DNA of 64,000 bases from Tillandsia leiboldiana (lineage: Eukaryota > Streptophyta > Magnoliopsida > Poales > Bromeliaceae): contig JAQNDB010000477.1 in the NCBI GenBank assembly GCA_029204045.2, positions 1 to 64,000 on the forward strand. The letters run 5' to 3'. Made by a program: the position numbers and the translations under genes. The notes beneath the pieces are model-generated. The model did no database searches. It was not told the DNA's origin and was given only the letters and a program-made list of their open reading frames with translations. This document shows, in pieces, positions 43,225-53,936 of this stretch (position 1 is its first letter; each line of letters begins with the position of its first letter).

Positions 43225-44464
43225 TGTTGGGTTATGTTAAAATATGGATCTAAATAGGGGAAAAACCACCTAGAGGGGGGGTGAATAGGTGTAAACAATA
43301 AACACTCAAAAATCGTTGCGCAATAAAACCCAATGCGGCAATGAAAATATAACACGCAAGATTTTTACGTGGAAAACTCCAAAACCGGAGTAAAAAACCA
43401 CGGGACCGATAACACGGCGAAATCCACTAGAATTATAACACATACAAAGGTGATATACCGTACTCACAGACGACTCAACCTTTTTCCATACGCTCCTAGT
43501 AGATCTTCTCCGCTCGCTCCGCAACGCTCCTCGAATCCACGATTAGCGTCCAACGCCGAATCCACGGCGTCCAACGTCGAATCCACGATGTCCAACCGAA
43601 TCCACGGTCTTCACCCAGTAGCATGTCTCGAATCCACGAACGTACCTCGGTCCGAATCCACGAGAGCGGTAGCACCTTGAATCCACAAGGCCACGCGAGT
43701 CCACGCGCTGATTTTGGAAAAATCGTTGTTTTTGGGTGGTGATGATCCACCGAATACTTAGATCAAAGATAGATCGAAAATACCATCTAAGTATTCATTA
43801 ATTTGATTCTACTCAAAATCTGAGTATGAAAACCTAGAATCAAATTAATCAATATAGATGAAGAAACATAGATTTAATCTCGTTATTTTCTTTCTTCTCT
43901 ATATGTGGATCTTTCTCTTTCGACCATATTTTGGATTACCCTAAAAAAATGAATTGTAGGGTTTATTTTTAGGCTAGAAACCGTTGGAAGAGGGTAAGAA
44001 TCAAAAACTGACCTAATCTGGAATTTTTCAGGACGACGGTCCGGACTGGAATCGGCGGTCCGGACTATCGTGGCTAAACAGACAATTTCCAGAAAAACAT
44101 ACGTTCGGGGTCCGGACTGAAGTACCCGATCCGGACTGTTCATGCAGTTTCTGCAAAAACCACGTTCGGGGTCCGGACTGGATTTGCGCATGAACAAACA
44201 ACGTTCGGGGTCCGGACTGTGATCACTGATCCGGATCCTGAACATGTCCCATGTCCAGTTTTTGATTTTTTATGCAATTAAAAATCCATCCAAGTGTTTC
44301 TACACTATAAGAAGTATTCGGATCATCAAAATTAATTAGTTAAACGTACCAGATCCTTTTGAATTCTTCTTTCTTGAGATTGAGGTATATGATCCAAACT
44401 TCTTAATCTTCAATCTTCAAGACTTAACACTTTCACGAAATATGCCAAAACAAATTCCTTAACA
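43225..44464 (-). repeat. 5' LTR of copia-2 (1240 bp)
   Basis: Closely matches the 3' LTR (1260 bp); the 20-bp length difference is one lost interval between GTCCGGACTG repeats near 44180. The TATA site of this promoter-bearing copy reads CTAAAAATAAA (near 43970) instead of CTATAAATAAA, so transcription may be weakened. Mini-hairpin array at about 43530-43708. Confidence 0.92.
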
Positions 44465-44469
44465 CGAGG

Positions 44470-45404
44470 TGTATAAATACTCGATTTGGATCTACTCGTC
44501 GCGAGGATCGCAACCGTATTTTTTTTGGATTTTTCAAAGGACTGCACGCAGGTGAAAAGGCCCCTTCTCTTTGCTGTTTTGTAAAAACAGCAAACGCTGT
44601 TTGGTGTGTGTGGGGTATTGATTAGTGTGTTGTGGTTGTGATGTTAGTTGGAGCAGAGGCTTGTGCGACTAAGTGCCGAGGGTGCAGTTTCGGCGGATTT
44701 TGTTAGTGAGTGACTACGCACTTCACCGACTCAGCTTTGCCGCGGAAAGCGTTTCAGGTGGGTTGCTTCGTCTCCAGAACTGGTGGACGGTTCTCTAATT
44801 CTATTTGATAGAATGCATGCATGTTAGTGTACCTATGTATGTGATTGAGAGGTAAGCTTAGTATCGGTATCTGTTTGAGAATTGCATGAGTAATATCCAT
44901 GTTATGTTTTATGAGAATTGCAATATGAGTTATTCATGATGATGATTAATAGAAGCTTACCTAAGGGAGTGTTACCCATTGTGATTGATAGCATGCATGA
45001 TTATTTGTACAATCTCTAGGATTGAGATGTAAGCATGAGGAATTGGCCTAGATCATGTGGATTGATGCTTACTTGTTTTATTGTACATGCTTTAGTGGAT
45101 TTGATACCTCGCATGATGTTTAATTGATATGGTTATTCCATGCTAGAGGAGATAGAAAGCATGTTGTGAGAGTTGAGATGTTCTATTTATGCTATTGTTG
45201 GAACTTGACCTAGCACCCTGTCATATGATGCATGTTGAAACCAGACTAGTAGAGAACCTTCACTTGGGCTAGGTTCTTTTATGCTTAGACATCCCACACT
45301 TCGGTTATTTTCTGGACTTAGTGTTTCCTCGCCCGGGTAGTGGGCCGAGAGGTCAGGTTTTTGTGGGACGTATGTTGCACTCGTGCTTGGGGGCTGAGTG
45401 GAGT
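44470..45404 (+). repeat. LTR e, part right of copia-2
   Basis: Continues LTR e after copia-2. Resembles the middle of solo LTR-2 on the opposite strand (shared GCACTTCACCGACT and GTGGGTTGCTTCGTC), confirming the family. It ends at the insertion of LTR c (45405). The rest of LTR e must lie beyond the window. Non-coding. Confidence 0.75.
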
Positions 45405-46891
45405 TGTCACGCTCCTGGGGTTTATAAAAGCAAAAAAAAAGCGCAATAATTTTTTTTTGAAGGGAATACCCACCGGGCACGTGCACAGACTCACCACATA
45501 TGCTAGCGCCCTCGATTTTATCAATCGAGCCACCCTTGCGTATGCACGGCGTAGAAACCACCACAATACTTTAACCACACCAGTCAAATACAAGACTAAA
45601 AGAGAACAATCATACATTCACAATGACCAACCGTTAACGTAAACTTGAAAGGATAAAACCATGGGTTTGCAAAACAGTGCCCACACGATACTTAGTTTTT
45701 AAAACAATTTTGCAATCTCTTTTCTGATGGCAATAAGAGTTTGAAAGGATAAATCCACGGGTTTGTAAAACAGTGCCCACACGACACTTAGTTTTTAAAT
45801 TCGTTTTCACAATCCTTTTTTTTTTTATTTTAAAAACGGCCGTACTGAAGGCATATCTGAGCATAAAGAAAAACGGTCGATCACCGAGTCAAAAGGCCAT
45901 CCTAACATCCACAATGAAAGAAAATCACATGCTCACAACTAACTAACCGAAATAATCAAGTGCAAAAAGGAAAAAGTCACCAGCCACAGAAGAGCTAGAT
46001 CCCTCTAGTCGTGGCCTCACCGCCGTCCCTGATCCCACCCCTGACCGAACCTGTCACATAGTGGGAAGTCAGTGACACAAAGAATAAAGGTAAAACGTAG
46101 AAACAGGTATGATAATAAGAGGTACATATATTAAATCAAACCGTAAACTCTAGAGCATCCACAACTCCCCATCATGCAACCAATCATACTTCCTTGTAAA
46201 AATGATACCGAACACCTGCCTAATCGGTCCGTGGACCTCAGGCACAAGAACAACTGCCCCGCTCACCTTGGTACATTTAACCCCCCACTGCACGAATGCA
46301 GCACCGCAAATAGCTGCAAGGAGCCCCTACTAACGTCACCTCGTGGGGTTCACGGGTCCGCAGACCACTCCTCCGGAAAAGTATACCGACATGGTGGCCA
46401 AACCGCTGGTGTGAGTGCAAGCGCCATGAGCATAGTAAAGAAACACCTACATGTGTCATAGGATCTCGCGACACACGGTCGCTCCAAATAAGATAAGAAC
46501 CAATGCATAATAGGGGTTAGTCATCAACTCACAACGTGGAACAAAACGCAACTACCATACTCTTAAATCATAAGATTGCAACCAAGCGTGCACAACAAAG
46601 GAAAGGTTACCCACCTCCAGGAACGTCGACCGCAGCCCCTGAAACTGTTCCGCGATTTCGCACGACCCCCGGACCTAAAAAGTCCCCAAATGGACACATC
46701 AGTAACACCACCAAGCCCCGCGAAAAAGGTAGACCCAACTTCTGTCCAGAAAGGACCGAAAACACTACAACCCAAAAAGACGCGGCGCAGTCAACAACGC
46801 GGCGCGGGCAGCGCGACGCATGCGACAGCCCCGTGCGGGCACCTCCCGCGCGCGAGCGCAAGCGGCGCGGCACGGCACAGCCCTGCGCGGG
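45405..46891 (-). repeat. LTR c, 3' part (interrupted by Tekay a)
   Basis: In element orientation it ends CAGGAGCGTGACA at 45405. Oligo-T/A tracts (45432-45459), hairpin 45492-45551, acceptor-like GTGACAG|GT at 46052 preceded by CACTGAC, a TTTTCCGGA block (46374) and GC-rich repeats from about 46795. It continues after Tekay a at 56397. Confidence 0.75.
45492..45551 (-). other. Hairpin near the end of LTR c
   Basis: Outer arms CGCC/GGTG and CATACGC/GCATATG (one mismatch), inner arms CTCGATT/AATCGAG perfect, 87 bases from the LTR end. The inner stem is unrelated in sequence to that of the other families. Confidence 0.65.
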
Positions 46892-47490
46892 TGTAGAGAT
46901 TCGGCTTTTACGACTGATTGTGACTCACATGTTACTTATTTATGCCGTTAAGTGAATAAAATTATTTAACGTTTGAAACTCGGTCGGTGTGTGGTGCGGG
47001 TATTTTTCCGTCGAAGGGCCCGGAAAACGAAGACCGATGGCGCGATCGGATCGGGAATCCGATGTACGGATCTCCCGGAATGGGGTTTTTAAGATCGCGA
47101 TGACTTAAGTCGTGCATCGAAATCCGCGTAAAATATCTGGCAAGTTTGGTAGGGGAATCTGGATATTCCTGTGATTAATTAATTAAGGAAATTAATTAAT
47201 CGGTTACGTACAATTAAATTTGGAGTTTTTATCTCCTATGATTAATTAAAATGGGGAAATTAATTAATCGGCGACTAGGATTTAAAAGGGGATAAATTAA
47301 TACGTACAAAGAAAAAAAAAGAGAAACCCTAGCCAAAAAGAAAGAACGCGAAAGAGAAAGAAAAGAAAAAGACGGAACCCTAGCCGAAGAAAAGAAAGGA
47401 GAAAAGGGAGGAAACGAAGGAGTCCGATCACCCCGAACAACGAACCGGAGACAAGAGCGCGACCGGACGTCTCCCCCGTGGATTAATTCG

Positions 47491-48764
47491 GTGAGTGCAA
47501 TCCTCGTTGTGGTTTTTCGGGGTCTTCTTTTAAGTTCTTGTTTAGAGTTTCGGTCGTCATCATCGTATCCGTCACCGCCGCCGTCGTTGCGCAAGTTAGG
47601 GCACGGCACGGGCGGCGGAGACGCGCGATGCCGCTAGGGCATCGCGCGGGCGGCAACAACGGGAGCCGCGCGGGCTCCGCGCGGACCGCACCCGCGCGGG
47701 CACCGCACCCGCGCGGGCACCATGCGGGCACCGCACCCGCATGGGCGCCGCGCGGGCACCGCACCCGCGCGGGCACCATGCGGGCACCGCACCCGCATGG
47801 GCGCCGCGCGGGCACCGCACCCGCGCGGGCACCATGTGGGCACCGCGCGGGCACCGCGCGGGCACCGCACCCGCATGGGCGCCGCGCGGGCACCGCACCC
47901 GCGCGGGCACCATGCGGGCACCACGCGGGCACCGCGCGGATCACACCCGCGCGGGTGCCGCCCGCAGAGGATCGCCGCATGGTTTTGGTGGGCTTCGCGG
48001 GGGGGAAATCCGTCGACCGACGGGTTTGACGGTTTCTTTAGGTTTCCGTCGGACGGGTAATGTCGGGCTTTCGTTTTGTAGAGTTAATGCGTGGTTCTGA
48101 TTTTGGTTACCCTTATGGACCCTTCTTAGGTCCAGATACGCAACGGGAGTGTGCGAAAGATCCGGGTGCTCCGATCCGCTCGCAACCAGGTGGGTACCCT
48201 TGCTATAAGTGCAACGAGTGCAGTAAGTGCACCATATCATCGTAAAAGGCTCGTTAATTTGTCTAATAAAGTAGATGGACTTTTATACCTTCGCATGAAT
48301 ATTTATTATTAATAACTGTGGCGGCTGCGGTCGCGGGGCTTAATACTTTTTATTAATAATTGTGGCGGCTGCGGTCGCAGGGCTTATCACACGCCGACAC
48401 CGGCAATTTCGGTTTTGGATGTTGCACGTACACAGGCGGATTGGCCTCCGCATGGGTGTACTTTTCCGGAGAAGTGGTCCGAGTGACCCGTGTGCCTCGC
48501 GTGTATGGGGTAAGGACCTCTTCACGCCTGCTAAGGGTGCCGCACTAGCACCGTGAAGGGGTTAAAAACATCGAAGGGGTATTGTGACTGTGCACGAGGG
48601 GAGACTTCCGTCTCTCCGGCAGGTACTCTGGGGTTGGGGCCCAGCTTATTTTTGTAACAGGGTTTTTAGCGAAAGGTTCCGGTATAAACGGTTTGTTTTT
48701 AATTCAACGTTAATTGTTAAGACATCTACTTTGTTTGTCACTGACTTTACCCACTCCGTGACAG
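47491..48764 (+). other. Predicted leader intron of Tekay a 5' LTR (1274 bp)
   Basis: Donor AATTCG|GTGAGT; acceptor TTTGTCACTGAC (branch-point like) then CCGTGACAG at 48764. The minisatellite is inside. The 3' LTR has the same sites at 54537 and 55761. Inferred. Confidence 0.45.
47690..47960 (+). repeat. GC-rich minisatellite in Tekay a 5' LTR (about 56-bp unit)
   Basis: Alternating GCGCGGGCACC, GCACCCGC and ATGGGCGCC words. The corresponding array in the 3' LTR (54715-54950) is about 50 bp shorter, accounting for the length difference between the LTRs. The stop-free frames over it (for example 47538-48100) are artefacts. Confidence 0.9.
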
Positions 48765-49227
48765 GTTTGACTAGGGACATTAGTCGGGACGGTGATGAGA
48801 CTGCGTCGAGAGGACCGTAGTCGTAGGAGGCTTTCCACTCCTGGTTCCTTGGAATTATCTCAACTCCTTCTTAATTATTCTTAGCTTAATTTGCATCTGT
48901 GGATCATATTAGTTATTGGTAGCACTGTGGATTGGATGCACTATTACGGTTCAGACATACTTTCGTGATCTTGGGCACGGCATGTTTTTATCATCATAAA
49001 AGTGATTGCGAAAACGTTTTCAAAAGCAGAGTGCCGTGTGGGCACAGATTTTGTAAACCTCTGGATTTATCCTTTCTAAACGATGTCGTCGCTCTCTTGT
49101 TTGAATGTGTAACTGTTTTAAAAATTGGGTGTCGGGTGGACACCGTTTGCAAAACCGTAGGTAATTATTTCTTCCGCACTATGTATGATGACGACTGTAT
49201 GGTTGATGGTTGATATTGTAAATGGGA

Positions 49228-49286
49228 CGCCGTGCATATACAAAGGAGACTCTGTCCGATCGCAGAGTGAATTTGTATATGTGGCG
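49228..49286 (+). other. Conserved hairpin near end of Tekay a 5' LTR
   Basis: CGCC...GGCG, CATATACAAA/TTTGTATATG and inner ACTCTG/CAGAGT with loop TCCGATCG, 108 bases before the LTR end. An identical copy is at 56225-56283 in the 3' LTR. Confidence 0.8.
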
Positions 49287-49401
49287 GTCTGTCATGCACC
49301 GGGGGCGAGGTTGATCTTCATGTGTGAAGAAAAAGAAAAAAAAATATATAATACACGTTTTTCCGCTTATACTAAAACCTCCCGGGGCGTGACAGATTAT
49401 A

Positions 49402-49412
49402 TGGTATCAGAG
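49402..49412 (+). other. Primer-binding site of Tekay a
   Basis: TGGTATCAGAG seven bases after the LTR end; initiator tRNA-Met type. Confidence 0.9.
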
Positions 49413-49616
49413 AAAAACAACCATAACCACAGTAGTCGGGGATCCACATCCACAGTGTATGATGCCACAAGCAAATTGGGACACGAGATAACCAAGGTAT
49501 AGGTGCGGTAGTACGTGAGAGTACGGGGAAACGGGGTTTAATATAAGTGCGTTGTAAGTCATGGTGCTAGGGTGTTAATATTAGGGTTAACGCGGTATCT
49601 TTGATTTCAGCAGACG

Positions 49617-52600
49617 ATGGCCCGGACTAGGTCATCTACCGAGAACGCAGGTGCAGACGATGCGGCCCCGGCCACCGCGGAGAATCAGCTTCTCCGACGG
49701 CAGTTGCGAGAAATGGCCGGACAATTAGCGACGTTGGCAGAGCAGGTTCGTCAACTGACGCAGCGACAGGCGACGGCGTCAGCAGAGCATGCCCCGACCC
49801 CTCCGCCCGACACGGCCACCCCCACTACGGGACCACCGGAAGTGGGTGGCGTGGCTGCGACCGCACCCCAACAGATTTCGGTGACGGGCGTGTCGGCGGA
49901 ACGGGCCGCAGCCCCGGGGGATATTCCCACCACAACGGCTTCAGGGCCCGTGCCGGGTGCGACAGTGGGCGACTCGGCAAGGGAAGCAGGGACGACCCCT
50001 GTTCTCGGGGGGTCCGCCGCGGTAGGGGGAGTTACGGATCAGCGAACTGAACGGGAGAGGGTCAGGACAAATTTGACGGAGTTTAAGAAGCGGACGCAGG
50101 CCTACTCGGGAGGGGGCCCTTCTGGTGGGAACCGACCCCCAAAATATCCCAAAGTGCAACAAGGAAGCAAGAGTGCGCCTACCGGGAAGCAGCGGCCAGC
50201 GGACAAGCCATGCGTTATTTGCGGAGGAAAGCACCAAGTTACGGATTGCCCTAAGAGACAAGATCACTGCTACCGCTGCGGTAAATCGGGGCATTTCCGA
50301 TATAACTGCCCCATGAACGCGGGAGCGGCATCTTCTGCGGCTTCCGCCTCGACGGCGCAGCCACAAGGACGGGGTAAAGCGCCGACGGGAGTACCCCCAC
50401 GCCCCTCGATGTCGAGAGCAGAAGGGGAACGACGACCACAACCAGGAGGAAGACTCTACTCCATGGGCCAGCATGGAGCGGCACTGCAAGAGGAGGTGGT
50501 CACAGGTATTACTTCCGTCTCTGATTTTCGAGCTCGAACTCTTTTTGATACCGGGGCGTCTCACTCTTTCATCTCCCGTACTTTTGCACAAACACATCAG
50601 CTAGTAAGTAGTCCCCTGGATGTTTTGATGACCGTCCAGACCCCTGGGGGGTCAATCGCAGCAACTGGACTGGTACCTTCATGCTCAATAAAGCTAGGAA
50701 GGTTGTTGTGCCCCTGGGATCTGGTGGTCATTCCGTTAAAGGAATATGACGTAGTGTTGGGCATGGACTGGCTTACCGAGTATCAGGCAGTGATTGACTG
50801 CGAGAAGCGTCAGGTGCAACTGCAGAAACCGGGTTTCCCGGAAAACGTATACCTGGCGTGTAAAAGCACCTCCTTTTTAGCTATCGTTTCCGCGTCACGA
50901 GCCAGGAAACTGATAGAGGGTGGGTGCGTGGCCTACCTAGCCTCGGTAGATTTGGCCACCCGACCCGTCCCCTCGCTTTTTGACATCCCAGTCGTAAGGG
51001 ATTTCCCGGATGTATTCCCGGCGGAACTCCCTGGGATGCCGCCCGAACGAGAAGTTGACTTTCCTATTGAACTACTCCCCGGCACCAAGCCCATCACCAA
51101 GGCACCATACAGGATGGCCTTCGCTGAGTTGAAAGAACTCAAGGCACAGCTGGAGGACCTTTTGGACAAAGGTTTTATCAGACCAAGCGCGTCACCATGG
51201 GGCGCGCCCGTCCTGTTCGTGAGGAAGAAGGACGGAAGCCTCCGATTGTGCGTAGACTACCGGGAAATAAACAAGGCCACCATTAAGAACAAGTACCCCC
51301 TGCCAAGGATCGACGACCTATTCGACCAACTGCAAGGGGCAACGGCGTTTTCAAAAATTGATATACAGTCAGGCTATCATCAGCTCAGGGTTAAAGGAGA
51401 GGACGTCCCCAAGACGGCTTTCCGAACTCGCTATGGCCACTAGGAATTTACAGTGATGCCTTTCGGGCTCACTAACGCCCCCGCAGTATTCATGGACATG
51501 ATGAATAGGGTGTTCAAACCCTTCCTAGATTTATTCGTGGTGGTCTTCATCGACGATATCCTCATCTATTCCCGTACAGATGAGGAACATGAAGAACATC
51601 TGCGCACAGTCCTCCAGACCTTACGGGAACAGAAACTCTATGCCAAACTCAAAAAGTGTGAGTTTTGGCTCCGTAAGGTGGATTTCTTGGGGCACGTGGT
51701 CTCGGCGTCCGGAGTCGCGGTGGACCCAAGGAAGATAGACTCGGTGACGAACTGGCACCAACCGACAACGGTGACGGAGGTTCGAAGCTTCCTAGGATTA
51801 GCCGGGTATTACCGGCGCTTCGTGGAGGGCTTCTCTAAGATAGCCACCCCCTTGAATCGTTTAACTCGAAAGGGGGAGAAGTTTATCTGGACGGATCAGT
51901 GCCAGAGGAGTTTCGAGGAGCTCAAGGATAGATTGACGCGGGCCCCGATTCTCGCCTTACCAGAACCGGGGGAGGATTATGAAGTATTTTGCGATGCGTC
52001 GCGGAACGGATTGGGAGGAGTGCTTATGCAACGGGGAAGGGTTATAGCCTATGCGTCAAGGCAAGTCAAGGATTATGAGCGAAATTACCCCGTGCATGAT
52101 TTGGAGCTCGCAGCGGTTGTGTTCGTCCTCAAGCTATGGAGACATTACTTGTATGGAGCACACTGCAACATGTACTCTGACCATAAGAGTCTCAAGTACC
52201 TATTCACCCAAAAGGAGCTAAACTTGCGGCAAAGGCAGTGGCTCGAGCTACTAAAAGACTACGACATGACGATCCACTATCATCCGGGAAAAGCAAATGT
52301 GGTAGCTGACGCCTTGAGTCGCAAAGGGCAGGCCGAGGAAGCAGGTGTAGATGCTATCACCCAGCAAGAACATCTGATTGCGGAGTTTTCGCGGTTAAGA
52401 CTGGAAGTGGTACCGGCGGGTACGGTCGCACAACTTCTGACCCTAGTGGTCAGGCCCACCCTGCTGGACAGGATCCTTGAAGGGCAATCGACCGATGACC
52501 AACTCCAGCTGGTGCGAGGCAGGATAACCGCCGACCAAGAGGGCGATTTCGCAGTAAGCTCCGATGGCACGATACGGTTTCGAGGATGAATCTGTGTGCC

Positions 52601-53900
52601 GGATCTACCAAAGCTCAAAGAGGAAATTCTGAGGGAGGCGCATACCGCTCCTTATGTAGCGCACCCCGGGGGAACGAAGATGTACAAGGACGTTAAACAG
52701 ACCTTCTGGTGGCCCAAGATGAAGGAAGATGTAACTCGATTTGTGGCACACTGCCTGGTATGCCAACGAGTGAAGGCCGAGCATCAGCGACCGGCGGGAA
52801 AGTTGCAACCACTACCGGTGCCCGAATGGAAGTGGGAAAGGATTACCATGGATTTTGTGACCGGTTTCCCGAGATCGCCACAAGGACACGATGCGATATG
52901 GGTCATTGTGGACCGTTTGACGAAATCGGCCCACTTTCTGGCCATACACACAACGTGGACCCGGGAATGACTGGCACAAACGTACATCAATGAGATAGTA
53001 AGGTTGCATGGGGTACCGACATCTATTACGTCGGACAGAGACACACGGTTCGTGTCAAATTTTTGGCGGAGTCTGCAACAAGCAATGGGAACCAAGTTGC
53101 ATTTTAGTACGGCATTTCACCCGCAGACCGACGGGCAATCAGAGCGGGTGATTCAGATTGTGGAAGACATGCTTCGAGCGTGCGTTTTGGACTTGGGCGA
53201 AGGATGGTCGCAATACCTACCCCTCGTGGAGTTCGCCTACAACGACAGCTATCAAGCCAGTATCCAGATGGCGCCATACGAGGCTCTGTATGGGCGCCGC
53301 TGTCGGTCTCCAATATGCTGGGATGACTTGGGTGAGCGTAAGTTTTTGGGCCCAGATTTGGTGGAGGAGACCGAGGCGAAGGTGCGATTGATCAGACAAA
53401 GACTACTGACCGCCCAGAGCAGACAGAAAAGTTATGCGGACAAGAGACGACGAGACTTAGAGTTCATGGTAGGTGAGCATGTTTTACTCCGAGTCTCACC
53501 ATCCAGAGGAAAATGACGTTTCGGCCTAAAAGGAAAGTTAAGTCCGAGGTACGTGGGACCATTCGAGATCCTAGAACGCGTGGGTCCAGTGGCGTACCGG
53601 TTAGCCTTGCCACCGAACCTCGAACGAGTCCACAACGTGTTCCACGTCTCAATGCTCCGGAAGTACCTCGCTGACCCCTCTCATGCCTTGGATGTTTCCA
53701 CCATCGAGTTGCGTGAGGTTTTGAGCGTCGAGGAGACGCCGGTGCGGGTTTTGGCAAGAGAGGACAAGAGGTTGCGTAATCGAACTATTCCCTACGTAAA
53801 GGTCCAGTGGAGCAACCACGAAGAACGCGAAGCGACATGGGAACTGGAATCGAGGATGAGGGAATGCTTTCCCGGGTTGTTTGGTGAGGTTTGTACTTAA
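49617..53900 (+). pseudogene. gag-pol: Gag-pol of Tekay a, four in-frame stops, Gag core missing
   Basis: A single frame of 1428 codons with stops at 51441-51443 (TAG), 52587-52589, 52968-52970 and 53514-53516 (all TGA). In order: N-terminal coiled coil (residues 20-52); low-complexity Pro/Ala/Gly; two zinc knuckles (C199-C202-H206-C211; C218-C221-H226-C231); protease LFDTGASHSFIS (D311); RT with VDYREINK, VMPFGLTNAP and catalytic FIDD; RNase H FCDASRNGLGG...YSDHKSL; integrase HHCC and D/D/E (MDFVTGF, TSDRDTRF, TDGQSER); chromodomain near the C-terminus (EREATWELESRM). The usual 200-residue Gag domain is absent between residues 145 and 160, so an in-frame deletion is likely. No frameshift is present. 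Confidence 0.95.
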
Positions 53901-53922
53901 GTTTCGGGGACGAAACTTTTAT

Positions 53923-53936
53923 TAAAGTGTGAGTGG
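53923..53936 (+). other. Polypurine tract of Tekay a
   Basis: Purine-rich AAAGTGTGAGTGG-type run just before the 3' LTR start TGTAGAG, 20 bp after the pol frame. Confidence 0.65.

Larger units (their letters stand above)
29881..44464 (-). mobile_element. Full-length Sirevirus element copia-2 (TSD CGAGG; contains assembly gap)
   Basis: Minus-strand Ty1/copia element with 3' LTR 29881-31140, 5' LTR 43225-44464, PBS, PPT, gag-pol and an extra ORF. CGAGG flanks it at 29876-29880 and 44465-44469. The apparent length of 14.6 kb includes a 100-N gap and a second copy of 4 kb of its own coding region; without them it is about 10.5 kb, usual for a Sirevirus. Stops in pol and a frameshift make it non-autonomous as it stands. 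Confidence 0.95.
46892..49394 (+). repeat. 5' LTR of Tekay a (2503 bp)
   Basis: TGTAGAGATTC...GGGGCGTGACA. AT-rich TTAATTAA U3, TATA-like TTTAAAAGG (about 47270-47280), leader with AACCCTAG, donor TCG|GTGAGT (47491), GC-rich minisatellite (47690-47960), acceptor (48764), hairpin (49228-49286) and A-rich tract (about 49328-49345). Confidence 0.96.
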
